Of a stretch of DNA of 41,971 bases, positions 1 to 7,394 are shown in pieces. A model generated the notes under the pieces. The model saw nothing but the letters and a program-made list of their open reading frames with translations. It was not told the DNA's origin and did not search any database. Every line of letters begins with the position of its first letter. The first letter of the stretch is position 1. The translations under genes were made by a program, and so were the position numbers. The stretch comes from SURF-13 sp038924245 (GTDB lineage: Bacteria; Pseudomonadota; Gammaproteobacteria; SURF-13), in the NCBI GenBank assembly GCA_038924245.1, contig JBCKVB010000009.1, forward strand, positions 1-41,971, read 5' to 3'.

Positions 1-492
1 CAATTCCGGAGCGGTGATGCCGGCAATGGGTCGCTTGCCTATCCACGGGAAAATGTCGCGCTCCAGTCGCCGGATGATTTTGTCCGCGTGGGAAGGCACC
101 CACTTAGTCGAAAACTTGGCAAACCATTCCCGCGCCACTTCCTCGAATGAATCCACGGCGGGCAGTCCATCGGCAATGCGTCTACCGGCCTCCAGTGTCT
201 TGGCTTGTTGCGCCTTGCCCGCCTTGCGTACATCGCTGGGGTCAGTGCCCGCCGCCACCAGTTGCCGCGCTTTATCCGCCTTGTCGCGTGCCGCTTTTAG
301 CCCAGTGTGGGGATATACGCCAATGGAAAGGGTTTTGCGCTTGCCGCCGATGCTGTAATCCAGGCGCCACCAGCGCGCGCCGTTCGGCTTGACCAGCAGA
401 TAAAGTCCATCGCCGTCACTCAGACGGAATGTGGCCTCCGTGGGCTTGGTGGTGCGGATGGTCACATCCGTCTTGATTAGGTGTCGCGCCAT
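1..492 (-). CDS. P4-type tyrosine integrase, N-terminal part, cut by window edge
   Basis: An open frame starts at ATG 492, about 8 bases after a GGGAG ribosome site, and stays open for 164 codons to the window edge. The N-terminus shows the DUF4102 (arm-binding) layout of P4-family integrases: SDGDGLYLLVKPNGARWW near residue 25, then GKRKTLSIGVYP and the AR(D)KA helix. It is followed by the start of the core-binding domain (FEEVAREWFAKFSTKW, then ERDIFPWIGKRPIAGI). The catalytic R-H-R-Y domain lies outside the window. Such enzymes insert elements at tRNA or tmRNA 3' ends. Here the gene reads away from the ssrA 3' end 173 bases off, so the element it belongs to should extend leftwards out of the window. 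Whether the full gene is intact cannot be seen. Confidence 0.9.
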   Translation of the reverse strand, partial: MARHLIKTDVTIRTTKPTEATFRLSDGDGLYLLVKPNGARWWRLDYSIGGKRKTLSIGVYPHTGLKAARDKADKARQLVAAGTDPSDVRKAGKAQQAKTLEAGRRIADGLPAVDSFEEVAREWFAKFSTKWVPSHADKIIRRLERDIFPWIGKRPIAGITAPEL

Positions 493-494
493 TG

Positions 495-581
495 CAGTAA
501 CTCCCGTAAGAATGTAACAACTTTTAGGGTGTTACCGCATAAGTTACTGCATAAAACGCCGGATTGCAATAGATGTTACTG
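495..581. repeat. Cluster of GTTAC-type repeats upstream of the integrase
   Basis: Between the integrase start and the ssrA end the pentamer GTTAC or its complement occurs five times. GCAGTAAC lies at 494-501, TGTAAC at 513-518, the direct pair GTTACCGCATAA and GTTACTGCATAA back to back at 531-542 and 543-554, and GTTACTGG at 575-582. The first is the exact inverted copy of GTTACTGC at 543-550. Position and repetition fit arm-type integrase or excisionase binding sites. This is inference. Confidence 0.4.
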
Positions 582-595
582 GAATGCTTCGGACA

Positions 596-640
596 AGAAA
601 AAGGCCGTAAACCTTGATTTTATTAGGTTTGCCGGCCTTG
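596..640 (-). terminator. Rho-independent terminator after ssrA
   Basis: On the minus strand, arms 639-625 and 614-601 form a stem of 7 plus 6 pairs with a small internal bulge and a 10-base AT-rich loop. It is followed by a run of five T (598-602 on the complement). It lies 25 bases past the tmRNA 3' end, so it probably ends the ssrA transcript before the integrase promoter. Confidence 0.65.
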
Positions 641-664
641 TTAGGACTGCGTTGGATCATCAAA

Positions 665-690
665 TGGTGGAGGCGGTGGGAATCGAACCC
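665..690. other. Probable attachment site at the ssrA 3' end
   Basis: The last bases of ssrA (acceptor stem, T-arm and CCA) are the usual crossover target of P4-type integrases. The adjoining integrase, reading outwards, makes this end the likely att junction with ssrA restored. The exact core cannot be set without the other junction, which is outside the window. Confidence 0.45.
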
Positions 691-1034
691 ACGTCCGCAA
701 ATCCGCCGCCCTTGGTTCTACATGCGTAGCCTCATCTTTGGATTTAACCGGCTGTTACCCGACAGGCAGGGAACACAGCAAGCGAGTCCAGTAAAGTTTA
801 GCGCGTTGTCCCTGGACGAGCCGCAGCGCGATCTTGTGAGAGTCGACCTCTGAACGTCCTTGCGGACTCTGAACGCACAAGCACGGCTTCAGTCAGAGGT
901 TAGCGGTGATTAAGCCGCTAAGGCGTAGTTGTCGTTGTTGGCAACTATCTTTTGTGCAGTTGGATTTACGAGGTGGTCTGCCCCTCGGCATGCCCCTTAG
1001 GTTTTGTGACCCACGTCGAAACCGGGTCGCCCCC
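665..1034 (-). ncRNA. ssrA: Transfer-messenger RNA (tmRNA)
   Basis: The 5' end reads GGGGGCGACCCGGTTTCGAC and the 3' end reads TTCGATTCCCACCGCCTCC plus ACCA. The 5' GGGGGCG pairs with the 3' CGCCTCC in a seven-pair acceptor stem with one G-U. The resume frame starts at the GCC at 942-940 and runs to the TAA at 912-910, giving the proteolysis tag ANNDNYALAA. That ends in the ALAA degron seen in proteobacteria. The RNA works with SmpB, encoded just upstream on the same strand, to free stalled ribosomes and tag the unfinished protein. Length is 370 bases, normal for the one-piece form. The 3' end borders an integrase gene. Confidence 0.97.
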
Positions 1035-1086
1035 ATAAAGAGTATCAGTTAAGACAGTATAATCCTTAATTAAGTTCCATACCACG

Positions 1087-1554
1087 TCAGCGTGTCTTGA
1101 GCAGGCGTTGCTTCTCGCGCTGCCAGTCTCGGTCGCGCTCGACATCGCGCTTGTCGTGCGTTTGTTTGCCTTTGGCGAGGGCAACTTCGAGCTTGGCGCG
1201 GCTGTTTTTCCAGTAGATCGAGAGCGGCACCAAGGTGTAGCCCTTGCGCTCCACCGCGCCGATGAGCTTGTTCAGTTCGTCCTTGTGCAGCAGCAGTTTG
1301 CGCGTGCGTAGCGGGTCGGGGTGAATGTGGGTGGAGGCGGTGAGAAGAGGGGAGATGTGGGCGCCGAACAGCCAGGCCTCGCCGTTTTTTAGCAGCACAT
1401 AGCTCTCCTTTAACTGAATGTGCCCGGCGCGCAGGCTTTTGACTTCCCAGCCTTGCAGGGCAATGCCGGCCTCGACGCGATCTTCCAGAAAGTAGTCATG
1501 GCGCGCCTTCTTGTTGACGGCAACGGTGCGCGGCGCGGGTTTCTCTTTGCTCAT
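1087..1554 (-). CDS. smpB: SsrA-binding protein SmpB
   Basis: 155 residues, the usual SmpB length. The OB-fold core shows GWEVKSLRAG at 35-44 and the KNGEAWLFGAHISP segment near 56-69. The basic tail from GKQTHDKRD (about 129-137) to the C-terminus is the part that enters the empty mRNA channel. It delivers alanyl-tmRNA to stalled ribosomes. The gene lies 52 bases before ssrA on the same strand and is divergent from ratA, the arrangement common in gammaproteobacteria. Confidence 0.97.
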   Translation of the reverse strand: MSKEKPAPRTVAVNKKARHDYFLEDRVEAGIALQGWEVKSLRAGHIQLKESYVLLKNGEAWLFGAHISPLLTASTHIHPDPLRTRKLLLHKDELNKLIGAVERKGYTLVPLSIYWKNSRAKLEVALAKGKQTHDKRDVERDRDWQREKQRLLKTR

Positions 1555-1642
1555 AGCGGCATTATATAGTGCCTGCGCCAGCGGAATAACAGAGATTCAC
1601 GGCCGCGTTGAGTGTGTTGCGCAAGTCGGCGATAATAGCGCC

Positions 1643-2074
1643 ATGATTAGCAAAAGCGCGCTGGTGCCCTACGCGGCAGGCGATATGTACGCCCTGGTGG
1701 ATGACGTCGGCTCTTATCACAAATTCCTGCCCTGGTGCCGCGCCGCGCGCGAGCTGAGCCGTAACGAGGATGAGGTGCACGGTGAGATCGAAGTCGCCTA
1801 CGGCGGGATGCACAAGTCCTTCACCACCTGCAACCGGCTGCAAAAAAACAAGATGATCGAGATACGGCTGGTGAATGGACCGTTCCGTCATCTGGAGGGT
1901 TTCTGGCGCTTTGACGCGTTGAGCCAGGAGGCCTGCAAGGTGAGCCTTGATCTCGATTTCGAGTTTCATAACAGACTGGTCGGGCTGGCGTTCGGCCCGG
2001 TGTTCAATCAGATCAGCAACAGCCTGGTGGACGCCTTTTGCGAGCGCGCGCGACAGGTGTATGGCAAACGCTGA
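1643..2074 (+). CDS. ratA: RatA / COQ10-like START-domain protein
   Basis: 143 residues from ATG 1643. The frame is open further upstream, but homology begins at MISKSALVPYAAGDMYALVDDV, so the upstream codons are not used. The sequence follows the polyketide-cyclase/START fold of the RatA-COQ10 family: FLPWCRAARELSRNEDEVHGEIE, then FHNRLVGLAFGPVFNQISNSLVDAFCERA at the C-terminus. Members bind hydrophobic ligands such as ubiquinone. The E. coli member was also reported to block 70S ribosome association. The gene is divergent from smpB and convergent with bamE. The rnfH gene that often follows ratA is absent, leaving only 55 bases. Confidence 0.9.
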   Translation: MISKSALVPYAAGDMYALVDDVGSYHKFLPWCRAARELSRNEDEVHGEIEVAYGGMHKSFTTCNRLQKNKMIEIRLVNGPFRHLEGFWRFDALSQEACKVSLDLDFEFHNRLVGLAFGPVFNQISNSLVDAFCERARQVYGKR

Positions 2075-2129
2075 CGCGCAGACCATCAACTCCTAAGCAG
2101 GAGCGTAAGCAGCGCAGCGCGAAGTTGGC

Positions 2130-2513
2130 TCAGGGCGGGTCCTGAGCCGCGTTTTCCGGAGATGTGTCCGCAGCGGGAGGTGTCGCGGGTTTGATGTCGC
2201 CCTCGATGCGCGTGAGCTTATCGTCATCGAAGAACAGCGTGAGACGGCGCTGCTGACGCTCGCCGCCGCCCTGTTGTAGGCTATATACGTAATCCCAGCG
2301 GTTCTGGTGGAAGGCGTCGGCGATAGGCGGGGTGCCGAGCACGAACTTGACCTGGGTTTTGGTCATGCCGGGTTTGAGCTTGGCGACCATCTCCTGGGTG
2401 ATGGCGTTGCCCTGCTGGATGTCTATCTTATATACACCGGGGATGGGCACGGAAGCACAGGCGGCCAGCGCGAGGCTTGCGCTCAGGAGCAAAACAATGC
2501 GAAGCTTAGGCAT
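2130..2513 (-). CDS. bamE: Outer-membrane assembly lipoprotein BamE
   Basis: 127 residues with a lipoprotein signal ending LAAC, so Cys19 would be the lipidated residue. The BamE (SmpA/OmlA) domain follows: IDIQQGNAITQEMVAKLKPGMTKTQVKFVLGTPPIADAFHQNRWDYVY. BamE is an accessory lipoprotein of the BAM complex that folds outer-membrane barrels. The C-terminus carries a low-complexity Pro/Ala tail of about 20 residues beyond the fold. The gene is divergent from fur with 60 bases between the starts, as in many proteobacteria. Confidence 0.94.
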   Translation of the reverse strand: MPKLRIVLLLSASLALAACASVPIPGVYKIDIQQGNAITQEMVAKLKPGMTKTQVKFVLGTPPIADAFHQNRWDYVYSLQQGGGERQQRRLTLFFDDDKLTRIEGDIKPATPPAADTSPENAAQDPP

Positions 2514-2537
2514 CGGTAGGGTTGGACGGGCGGCGTT

Positions 2538-2557
2538 TTATGAATGCCGCATCATAA
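2538..2557. promoter_or_regulatory. Inverted repeat between bamE and fur
   Basis: TTATGA and TCATAA form perfect six-base arms around an 8-base centre in the short space between the two divergent starts. It could be an operator for either gene. It does not match the Fur box, so autoregulation by Fur is not supported by this site. Confidence 0.3.
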
Positions 2558-2573
2558 CGCAAGGGCGGTTTAA

Positions 2574-3026
2574 GTGAAACGGATTATTGAAACAGGAAGT
2601 CAGGCTGAGAGCCGTGATCTGAAGAGCGCCGGGCTCAAGGCCACGCTGCCGCGCATCAAGATTCTGCAGATGCTGGAAAGCAGTCCGGCCAAGCACTTGA
2701 GCGCCGAGGACGTATACAAGAACTTGCTCGGAAGCGGCGAGGACGTGGGGCTCGCCACCGTATACCGCGTGTTGACCCAGTTTGAGTCCGCCGGGCTGGT
2801 GTCGCGCCATCACTTTGAGGGCGGACACTCGATGTTCGAGCTCAACGAAGGCAAGCATCACGATCATATTCTGTGCGTGAAGTGCGGCAAGATCGAAGAG
2901 TTCATGGACGAAACGATCGAAGAGCGCCAGCGCGTCATCGCCAAAAAGGCCGGCTTTTCCATGACCGATCATGCGCTCTACATTTACGGCATCTGCGCCG
3001 CCTGCCAGCGCCGCAAGGGTAGGTGA
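2574..3026 (+). CDS. fur: Ferric uptake regulator Fur
   Basis: 150 residues. The best start is a GTG at 2574 just upstream of the conserved segment DLKSAGLKATLPRIKILQML; no ATG is available there. The winged helix covers about residues 15-85 (AEDVYKNLL, GLATVYRVLTQFESAGLV). The metal sites are visible: HHDH at 95-98, C101-x2-C104 and C141-x2-C144. Fur represses iron-uptake genes when bound to Fe(II). It is divergent from bamE and convergent with recN. A Fur-like box elsewhere in this window lies at the azurin promoter (15067-15081). Confidence 0.96.
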   Translation: MKRIIETGSQAESRDLKSAGLKATLPRIKILQMLESSPAKHLSAEDVYKNLLGSGEDVGLATVYRVLTQFESAGLVSRHHFEGGHSMFELNEGKHHDHILCVKCGKIEEFMDETIEERQRVIAKKAGFSMTDHALYIYGICAACQRRKGR

Positions 3027-3137
3027 GGCACATTTGCTGTAAGGGTACGTGTAGTTGAGCCTGCCCGGAAGCGGGTTCGTGAACATAATGAAAAACCGGG
3101 CGCTTTTCTGCCTGCGTTACTGGTAAGCCGAGCGGAT

Positions 3138-4835
3138 TCAGTTCCTGCTTGCCTTTGCTTCCTTGATCTGAGCATTGTTCAGCATCTCGCCGGCGTGGGC
3201 CAGCGTCTGTTCGGTGATTTTCACCCCGCCCAGCATGCGCGCGATTTCATCCCGCCGTTCCTCCGCGCCGAGCGTCCGTAGCGTGATTCTCGTAGCCTCT
3301 TTTTTGGTCTCCTTGCTCACCTGGATGTGATGCCGCCCTTGCGCGGCCACTTGCGGCAAATGCGTCACGCACAACACCTGGCGCTGTTCGCTCAACGCGC
3401 GTAACTGCTGTCCCACGATCTCCGCCACGCCGCCGCCCACGCCTACATCCACTTCATCGAAGATCAATGTCGGGATGCGCCCGCTCTGCGCGGTGATAAC
3501 CTGGAGCGCGAGACTGATGCGCGACAGTTCGCCGCCGGAGGCGACCTTGTTCAGGGGCTTAAGCGGCTGGCCGGGATTCGCGCTCACCAGGAATTCCACG
3601 CGCTCCAGACCGTGCGCCGCGTATTGATCTTCCGCCACACGCTCAAGCTGAATTTCAAGCCGCCCGCCCGGCATGCCGAGCTGCTGCATGCGCGCCGTAA
3701 CCTGTTTTTGCAGCTCCTTGGCCTGTTTGGCGCGCGCGGCGCTCAATTTTTCCGCCAGCGCGAGATACGCCTGGCGCGCCATGGCCGCCTCCTTTTGCAG
3801 TTGCTCCAGGCGCGCGTCGGCGCCTTCGATGTTGGCCAGCTCCTGCGCCAGGCGTAGGTGCAGGTCGGGTAATTCCTCCGGCTTGATGCGATGCTTGCGC
3901 GCCAGGTCATGAATGTTGGCAAGACGCTGCTCCACGCTATGCAAGCGTTTAGGATCGCCCTCCAGATGATCGAGGTAGTGACGCAGTTCACTTACCGCCT
4001 CTTGCAACTGTATGACGGCGCCGTCGAGCAGTTCGCTGAGTTGTATCAGTTTTGTATCGTATTCATGCAGCTTCTGCAACTCGTTCGCGCTGTGCGTGAG
4101 CAGGCCCAAGGCCGAGCCCTGTTCATTGTCATATAAAGCGGAGAGGGCGCCCTGACCGGTTTCCAGCAGGCGGTTCACGTTAGCAAGCCGCGCATGTTCC
4201 GCATTCAGCGCTGAGCACTCGTCCTGCTCCAATTTCAGCGCATCCAGTTCCTGCACCTGATAGCGCAGCAGCGTGAGCCTGGTTTCACGTTCGGTCTGCG
4301 CGCGCAGCAGCGTCTCCAGTTCGCAGGCGCTGTTGATCCAGCGCTTATGCAGCGCCGCCAGGTCGGCCAGCATCCGCGCGTGTCCGGCGTAATCATCCAG
4401 ATGTTCGCGTTGCGCGTTGCGCTGCAACAGCGACTGGTGTTCGTGCTGGCCGTGAATGTCCACCAGCAGATCGCCCAGCGCCTGCAAGGATTGCAAGGGG
4501 ACGCTGGAGCCGTTGATGTAGGCCTTGGAGCGGCCTTCCCGGGTGATGATGCGGCGCAGTACACAGTCCGGCGCGCCCTCCAGATCGTGCTCCTCCAGCC
4601 ACTCACACACGCGCGCGATTCTGCTGAGGTCAAAGCCGGCGCTGATCTCGGTCCGTGTCGCGCCATGACGTATCATGCCGCCCTCGGCGCGCCCGCCCAA
4701 GGCGAGCAGCAGCGCGTCCACGATGATGGATTTGCCCGCGCCGGTCTCGCCGGTGAGCACGGTCATGCCCTCGCAGAGGTCGAGGTCCAGGCTTTCAATG
4801 ATGGCGAAGTCGCGGATGCCAAGATGCGTCAGCAT
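3138..4835 (-). CDS. recN: DNA repair protein RecN
   Basis: 565 residues, the normal RecN length. This SMC-like ATPase has Walker A GETGAGKS at 29-36 and two long Gln/Leu/Glu-rich helical arms (about 160-360). The C-terminal half carries the ABC signature ASGGELSRISLAL and Walker B LIFDEVDVGVGG. RecN holds broken DNA ends or sister chromatids together in recombinational repair. It lies 29 bases after nadK on the same strand and is probably cotranscribed with it. Confidence 0.97.
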   Translation of the reverse strand: MLTHLGIRDFAIIESLDLDLCEGMTVLTGETGAGKSIIVDALLLALGGRAEGGMIRHGATRTEISAGFDLSRIARVCEWLEEHDLEGAPDCVLRRIITREGRSKAYINGSSVPLQSLQALGDLLVDIHGQHEHQSLLQRNAQREHLDDYAGHARMLADLAALHKRWINSACELETLLRAQTERETRLTLLRYQVQELDALKLEQDECSALNAEHARLANVNRLLETGQGALSALYDNEQGSALGLLTHSANELQKLHEYDTKLIQLSELLDGAVIQLQEAVSELRHYLDHLEGDPKRLHSVEQRLANIHDLARKHRIKPEELPDLHLRLAQELANIEGADARLEQLQKEAAMARQAYLALAEKLSAARAKQAKELQKQVTARMQQLGMPGGRLEIQLERVAEDQYAAHGLERVEFLVSANPGQPLKPLNKVASGGELSRISLALQVITAQSGRIPTLIFDEVDVGVGGGVAEIVGQQLRALSEQRQVLCVTHLPQVAAQGRHHIQVSKETKKEATRITLRTLGAEERRDEIARMLGGVKITEQTLAHAGEMLNNAQIKEAKASRN

Positions 4836-4864
4836 GATGAGGGCAAGCGCTTAAATTTCGACAA

Positions 4865-5767
4865 CTATAAATTCTCACCCCAGTGCAGCTTGGCGCGCAG
4901 CATCTGGTAGTAGTCATAATTGGCGGGGTGGAGAAGCCGCACGCACTGATCTTTTTTACGGATCACCACCCGCGCGCCGGGCGTGAGGCTCAGGCTGATC
5001 TGCCCGTCACAGGTGATCCGCGCATTGTTCGCGCTCGCCTCATCCACCCTGATCTCGATGCGGCTGCCGCCTTCCACCACGATGGGGCGATTGCTCATGG
5101 TGTGCGGACAAATCGGCACCAGCACCACCGCGTCCAGCGTGGGGTGCAGAATCGGCCCGTTGCTGGACAAGGAGTACGCCGTCGAGCCAGTGGGGGTGGA
5201 GACGATGATGCCGTCAGAGCGGTAAGTGTTGACGAATTTCTCGTTGATATGCACGTCGAATTCAATCATGCGCGCGGCGTTCCATTTGTGCAGCACCACG
5301 TCATTAAACGCATTGCTCGCGCTGACCACATCGTCGCCGCGCTCCACGGTGGCGCGCAGCAACAGACGCTTTTCCTCGAGGTAATGCCCGGCGAGAATAT
5401 CATCCAGCCGCTGCATCATCTCGTCTGATGAAATATCCACCAGAAAGCCGAGCCGGCCCAGATTCACGCCGAGCAGCGGGATGCCGAAGCTCACCAGCGA
5501 GCGCGCCGCGTTGAGCAAGGTGCCGTCGCCGCCGACCACGATGGCCAGATCGCAACGCCTGCCTAGCTCATCGCGCGAACCGGTCTCCAGCCCGTGTCCG
5601 GGCAACAGTTGCGCCGTGCCTTCGTCCAGCAACACCTCGATGTGGCGCTGCTGGAGATAGTCGCTGAGCTTCTTGAGCGCGTCGCCCACGCCGGGATCGC
5701 CGTACTTGCCGATCAGGCCGGCGCGCTTAAACGCTTGTATGGGTTTGGATTTTGCGTGCGATGGCAT
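4865..5767 (-). CDS. nadK: NAD kinase
   Basis: 300 residues. The family motif GGDGT lies at 79-83 (VVGGDGTLLNAAR), followed by LGVNLGRLGFL and the NE-containing SDGIIVSTPTGSTAYSLSSNGPILHP segment. The enzyme phosphorylates NAD to NADP using ATP. It precedes recN. In many relatives grpE/hrcA lie upstream of nadK; here the upstream DNA instead holds a relE remnant. Confidence 0.97.
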   Translation of the reverse strand: MPSHAKSKPIQAFKRAGLIGKYGDPGVGDALKKLSDYLQQRHIEVLLDEGTAQLLPGHGLETGSRDELGRRCDLAIVVGGDGTLLNAARSLVSFGIPLLGVNLGRLGFLVDISSDEMMQRLDDILAGHYLEEKRLLLRATVERGDDVVSASNAFNDVVLHKWNAARMIEFDVHINEKFVNTYRSDGIIVSTPTGSTAYSLSSNGPILHPTLDAVVLVPICPHTMSNRPIVVEGGSRIEIRVDEASANNARITCDGQISLSLTPGARVVIRKKDQCVRLLHPANYDYYQMLRAKLHWGENL

Positions 5768-5824
5768 AGCGCAAACTTAGCATATCGCCCCTGTTACGGC
5801 TATACCTGCTCTCCTTGCAAAGGG

Positions 5825-5959
5825 TTCTGTATCGCGGACCTCATAAACCAGGCGAAAGCCAGCATTCCGAAGCTTGATTTTGAATCTGTCCTTCTGGCCG
5901 GACAATTTTGAAGCCGGGACACACGGATTCAACAATCGCTCCTCCAAACTGTATTTTAG
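5825..5959 (-). pseudogene. RelE-type toxin gene remnant
   Basis: Reading from 5959 on the minus strand, one frame encodes LKYSLEERLLNPCVPASK, then LSGQKDR and FKIKLRNAGFRLVYEVRD, ending near TE at 5825. This matches the middle of RelE toxins (the NPRVP..LRG...YKIKLRSSGYRLVYQV block). A stop codon immediately precedes it. After the match, the expected C-terminal strand (VxVLAVGKRER) is missing; unrelated codons run to TAA at 5777. Both ends of the gene are gone and no antitoxin is visible, so it is a fossil. It sits 58 bases upstream of the nadK start, so it may also have altered the nadK promoter. Confidence 0.75.
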
Positions 5960-6022
5960 TTATTTAACATAATATACATTATGCGAAGTAATAGAATATG
6001 AAGATATAGATTAATCAGTATC
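5960..6022. other. AT-rich spacer between the relE remnant and tatD
   Basis: This is much richer in A and T than the surrounding DNA. It holds the small palindrome CATAAT-ATAC-ATTATG at 5968-5983 and no coding signal. The AT-rich character continues into the last codons of tatD, so a junction of acquired DNA may lie here. Confidence 0.35.
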
Positions 6023-6799
6023 TTAATTAGATATATTAAATAGTTTTATGAAGTTAGATGTGGTTGCCTCCGCCACCACTTCGACCGGCAGATTACGCAC
6101 TGTGGCGATCTGTTCGGCCACATGGCGCACGTAAGCGGGCTGGTTTGTTTTGCCGCGGTGCGGCATGGGCGCGAGGTACGGCGCATCGGTTTCGATCAGC
6201 ATGCGTTCCAGCGGCACCTTGGCGGCCACCTCGCGCAGCGCCTTGGCGTTGTGGAAGGTCACGATGCCGGAAAAGGAGATGTGGAAGTTGAGGTCGAGGG
6301 CGCACCGGGCGGTGTCCCAGTCATCGGTAAAGCAGTGCATCACCCCGCCCACCTTGGCCGCGCCCTCTTCGGCCAGGATGCGCAGGGTGTCTTCTCTGGC
6401 GTCCCGGCTGTGGACGATAAGCGGTTTGCCGGTGAGCCTGGCGGCGCGGATATGGGTGCGGAAGCGCTCACGCTGCCATTCCGTATCGCCCTTGCAGTGA
6501 AAGTAATCGAGGCCGGTTTCGCCGATGGCGACGACTTTGGGATGGTGTGCGAGCGCCGCCAGTTGCTCTATGTCGGGTTCGTGCGCGACCTGTTCCACGG
6601 GGTGTACGCCCACCGAGGCGTACACCTGAGGGTAGCGTTCCGCGATGGCGAGCAAGCCGGGCAGACTGTCAAGTTCAACGGAGATGCTGAGCAGATAGTT
6701 CACCCCGGCGGCGTGCGCGGTTGCGATGGCCGTATCGAGGTCGCCGCCCAGCGCGGCAAAATCCAGTCTATCGAGGTGACAATGCGAGTCGGCGAGCAT
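6023..6799 (-). CDS. tatD: TatD-family metal-dependent hydrolase
   Basis: 258 residues from ATG 6799; the frame is open further upstream but overlaps pilZ there and lacks homology. Metal-site motifs are in order: DSHCHLDRL at the N-terminus, GVHPVE, GETGLDYFH, HSRDA, HCFTDDW and ETDAPYLAP. Members act as 3'-5' DNases on Mg2+-type sites. This copy resembles the YcfH group that sits next to pilZ. The final residues (TSNFIKLFNISN) are encoded by AT-rich DNA unlike the rest of the gene, so the 3' end may have been replaced. It follows pilZ by 17 bases and is probably cotranscribed. Confidence 0.93.
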   Translation of the reverse strand: MLADSHCHLDRLDFAALGGDLDTAIATAHAAGVNYLLSISVELDSLPGLLAIAERYPQVYASVGVHPVEQVAHEPDIEQLAALAHHPKVVAIGETGLDYFHCKGDTEWQRERFRTHIRAARLTGKPLIVHSRDAREDTLRILAEEGAAKVGGVMHCFTDDWDTARCALDLNFHISFSGIVTFHNAKALREVAAKVPLERMLIETDAPYLAPMPHRGKTNQPAYVRHVAEQIATVRNLPVEVVAEATTSNFIKLFNISN

Positions 6800-6816
6800 G
6801 GGTGGCCCGGCCGGGC

Positions 6817-7182
6817 TCAAAGAGTGTGCGTGTCGCGTTCCGCGGTGAGCAGTCCGGCAAGAAAGCCTTCGATCTTGTTGCGCGCCGCGCCTTGGTCGAG
6901 ATCGCTGAATTGCACGCCGATGCCCGCCACCCGGCTGCCCTGCGCGCCCTTGGGGGTGATCCACACTACGCGCCCGGCGACCGGCATCTTTTCGGTATCG
7001 TTGAGCAAGGTCAGCAGAATGAATACTTCATCGCCCAGCTTGTAGGTCTTGTTGGTGGGGATGAACAGCCCGCCGTTTTTGACAAAAGACATATACGAGG
7101 CGTACAGCGCGCCCTTGTCCTTGAGCGCCACCGAGATGATGCCCTGGCGCATGGGCGTAACGGATTTTTCAGGTTCAGCCAT
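6817..7182 (-). CDS. pilZ: Type IV pilus PilZ-domain protein
   Basis: 121 residues. It is a single PilZ domain of the pilus-assembly type: RQGIISVALKDKGALYASYMSFVKNGGLFIPTNKTYKLGDEVFILLTLL, then VAGRVVWITPKGAQGSRVAGIGVQFSD. Like the Pseudomonas PilZ founder it lacks the RxxxR part needed to bind cyclic-di-GMP. Founders of this group act in type IV pilus assembly with PilB. In relatives the order is tmk-holB-pilZ-tatD; only pilZ-tatD is left here, and the upstream DNA is a repeat instead of holB. Confidence 0.92.
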   Translation of the reverse strand: MAEPEKSVTPMRQGIISVALKDKGALYASYMSFVKNGGLFIPTNKTYKLGDEVFILLTLLNDTEKMPVAGRVVWITPKGAQGSRVAGIGVQFSDLDQGAARNKIEGFLAGLLTAERDTHTL

Positions 7183-7227
7183 GCGCTAAATGGTACGCCA
7201 TTATCCGTTGCCAAGTCTATGCCCAAC

Positions 7228-7394
7228 GAAACTCTGAATAAGTCCGTCCTGGACTTCTCAGAGCACGAAAAGCAAAAACGTGGCCATAAGAATTATTATG
7301 GTGCTTTTCGCCATGTTTCAAACACTTCCGTGTTTGAAACATGGCGGTGCATCCCTGCACCGCAGGAACCTCTGACTTAATCAGAGGTTCCTTA
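7228..7394 (+). repeat. Multi-hairpin repeat, copy A
   Basis: Five hairpins in series. H1 has arms 7232-7245 and 7251-7263 (imperfect). H2 has arms CGAAAAGCA near 7266 and TGCTTTTCG near 7302. H3 has 17 perfect pairs, 7309-7325 with 7330-7346, loop TTCC. H4 is GGTGC-N6-GCACC at 7346-7361. H5 has 11 perfect pairs, 7365-7375 with 7381-7391, loop CTTAA. The same order, linkers and loops recur at 30411 and, cut short, at 41919. It lies between the divergent pilZ and metK genes; no protein is encoded. Confidence 0.85.

Noticed and set aside
1511..1642. N-terminal extension of ratA
   Set aside because: The extra codons overlap the divergent smpB start, lack homology, and a good ATG lies at 1643.
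2538..2557. Fur autoregulation site at the fur promoter
   Set aside because: The inverted repeat TTATGA-N8-TCATAA has a GC-rich centre and does not fit the Fur 7-1-7 pattern.
3027..3137. Terminator between fur and recN
   Set aside because: Only short imperfect pairings (CCCG/CGGG) without a T run; not enough to call.
7228..7394. CRISPR array
   Set aside because: The repeats are hairpins in series, not equal direct repeats with equal spacers. No cas gene is present.
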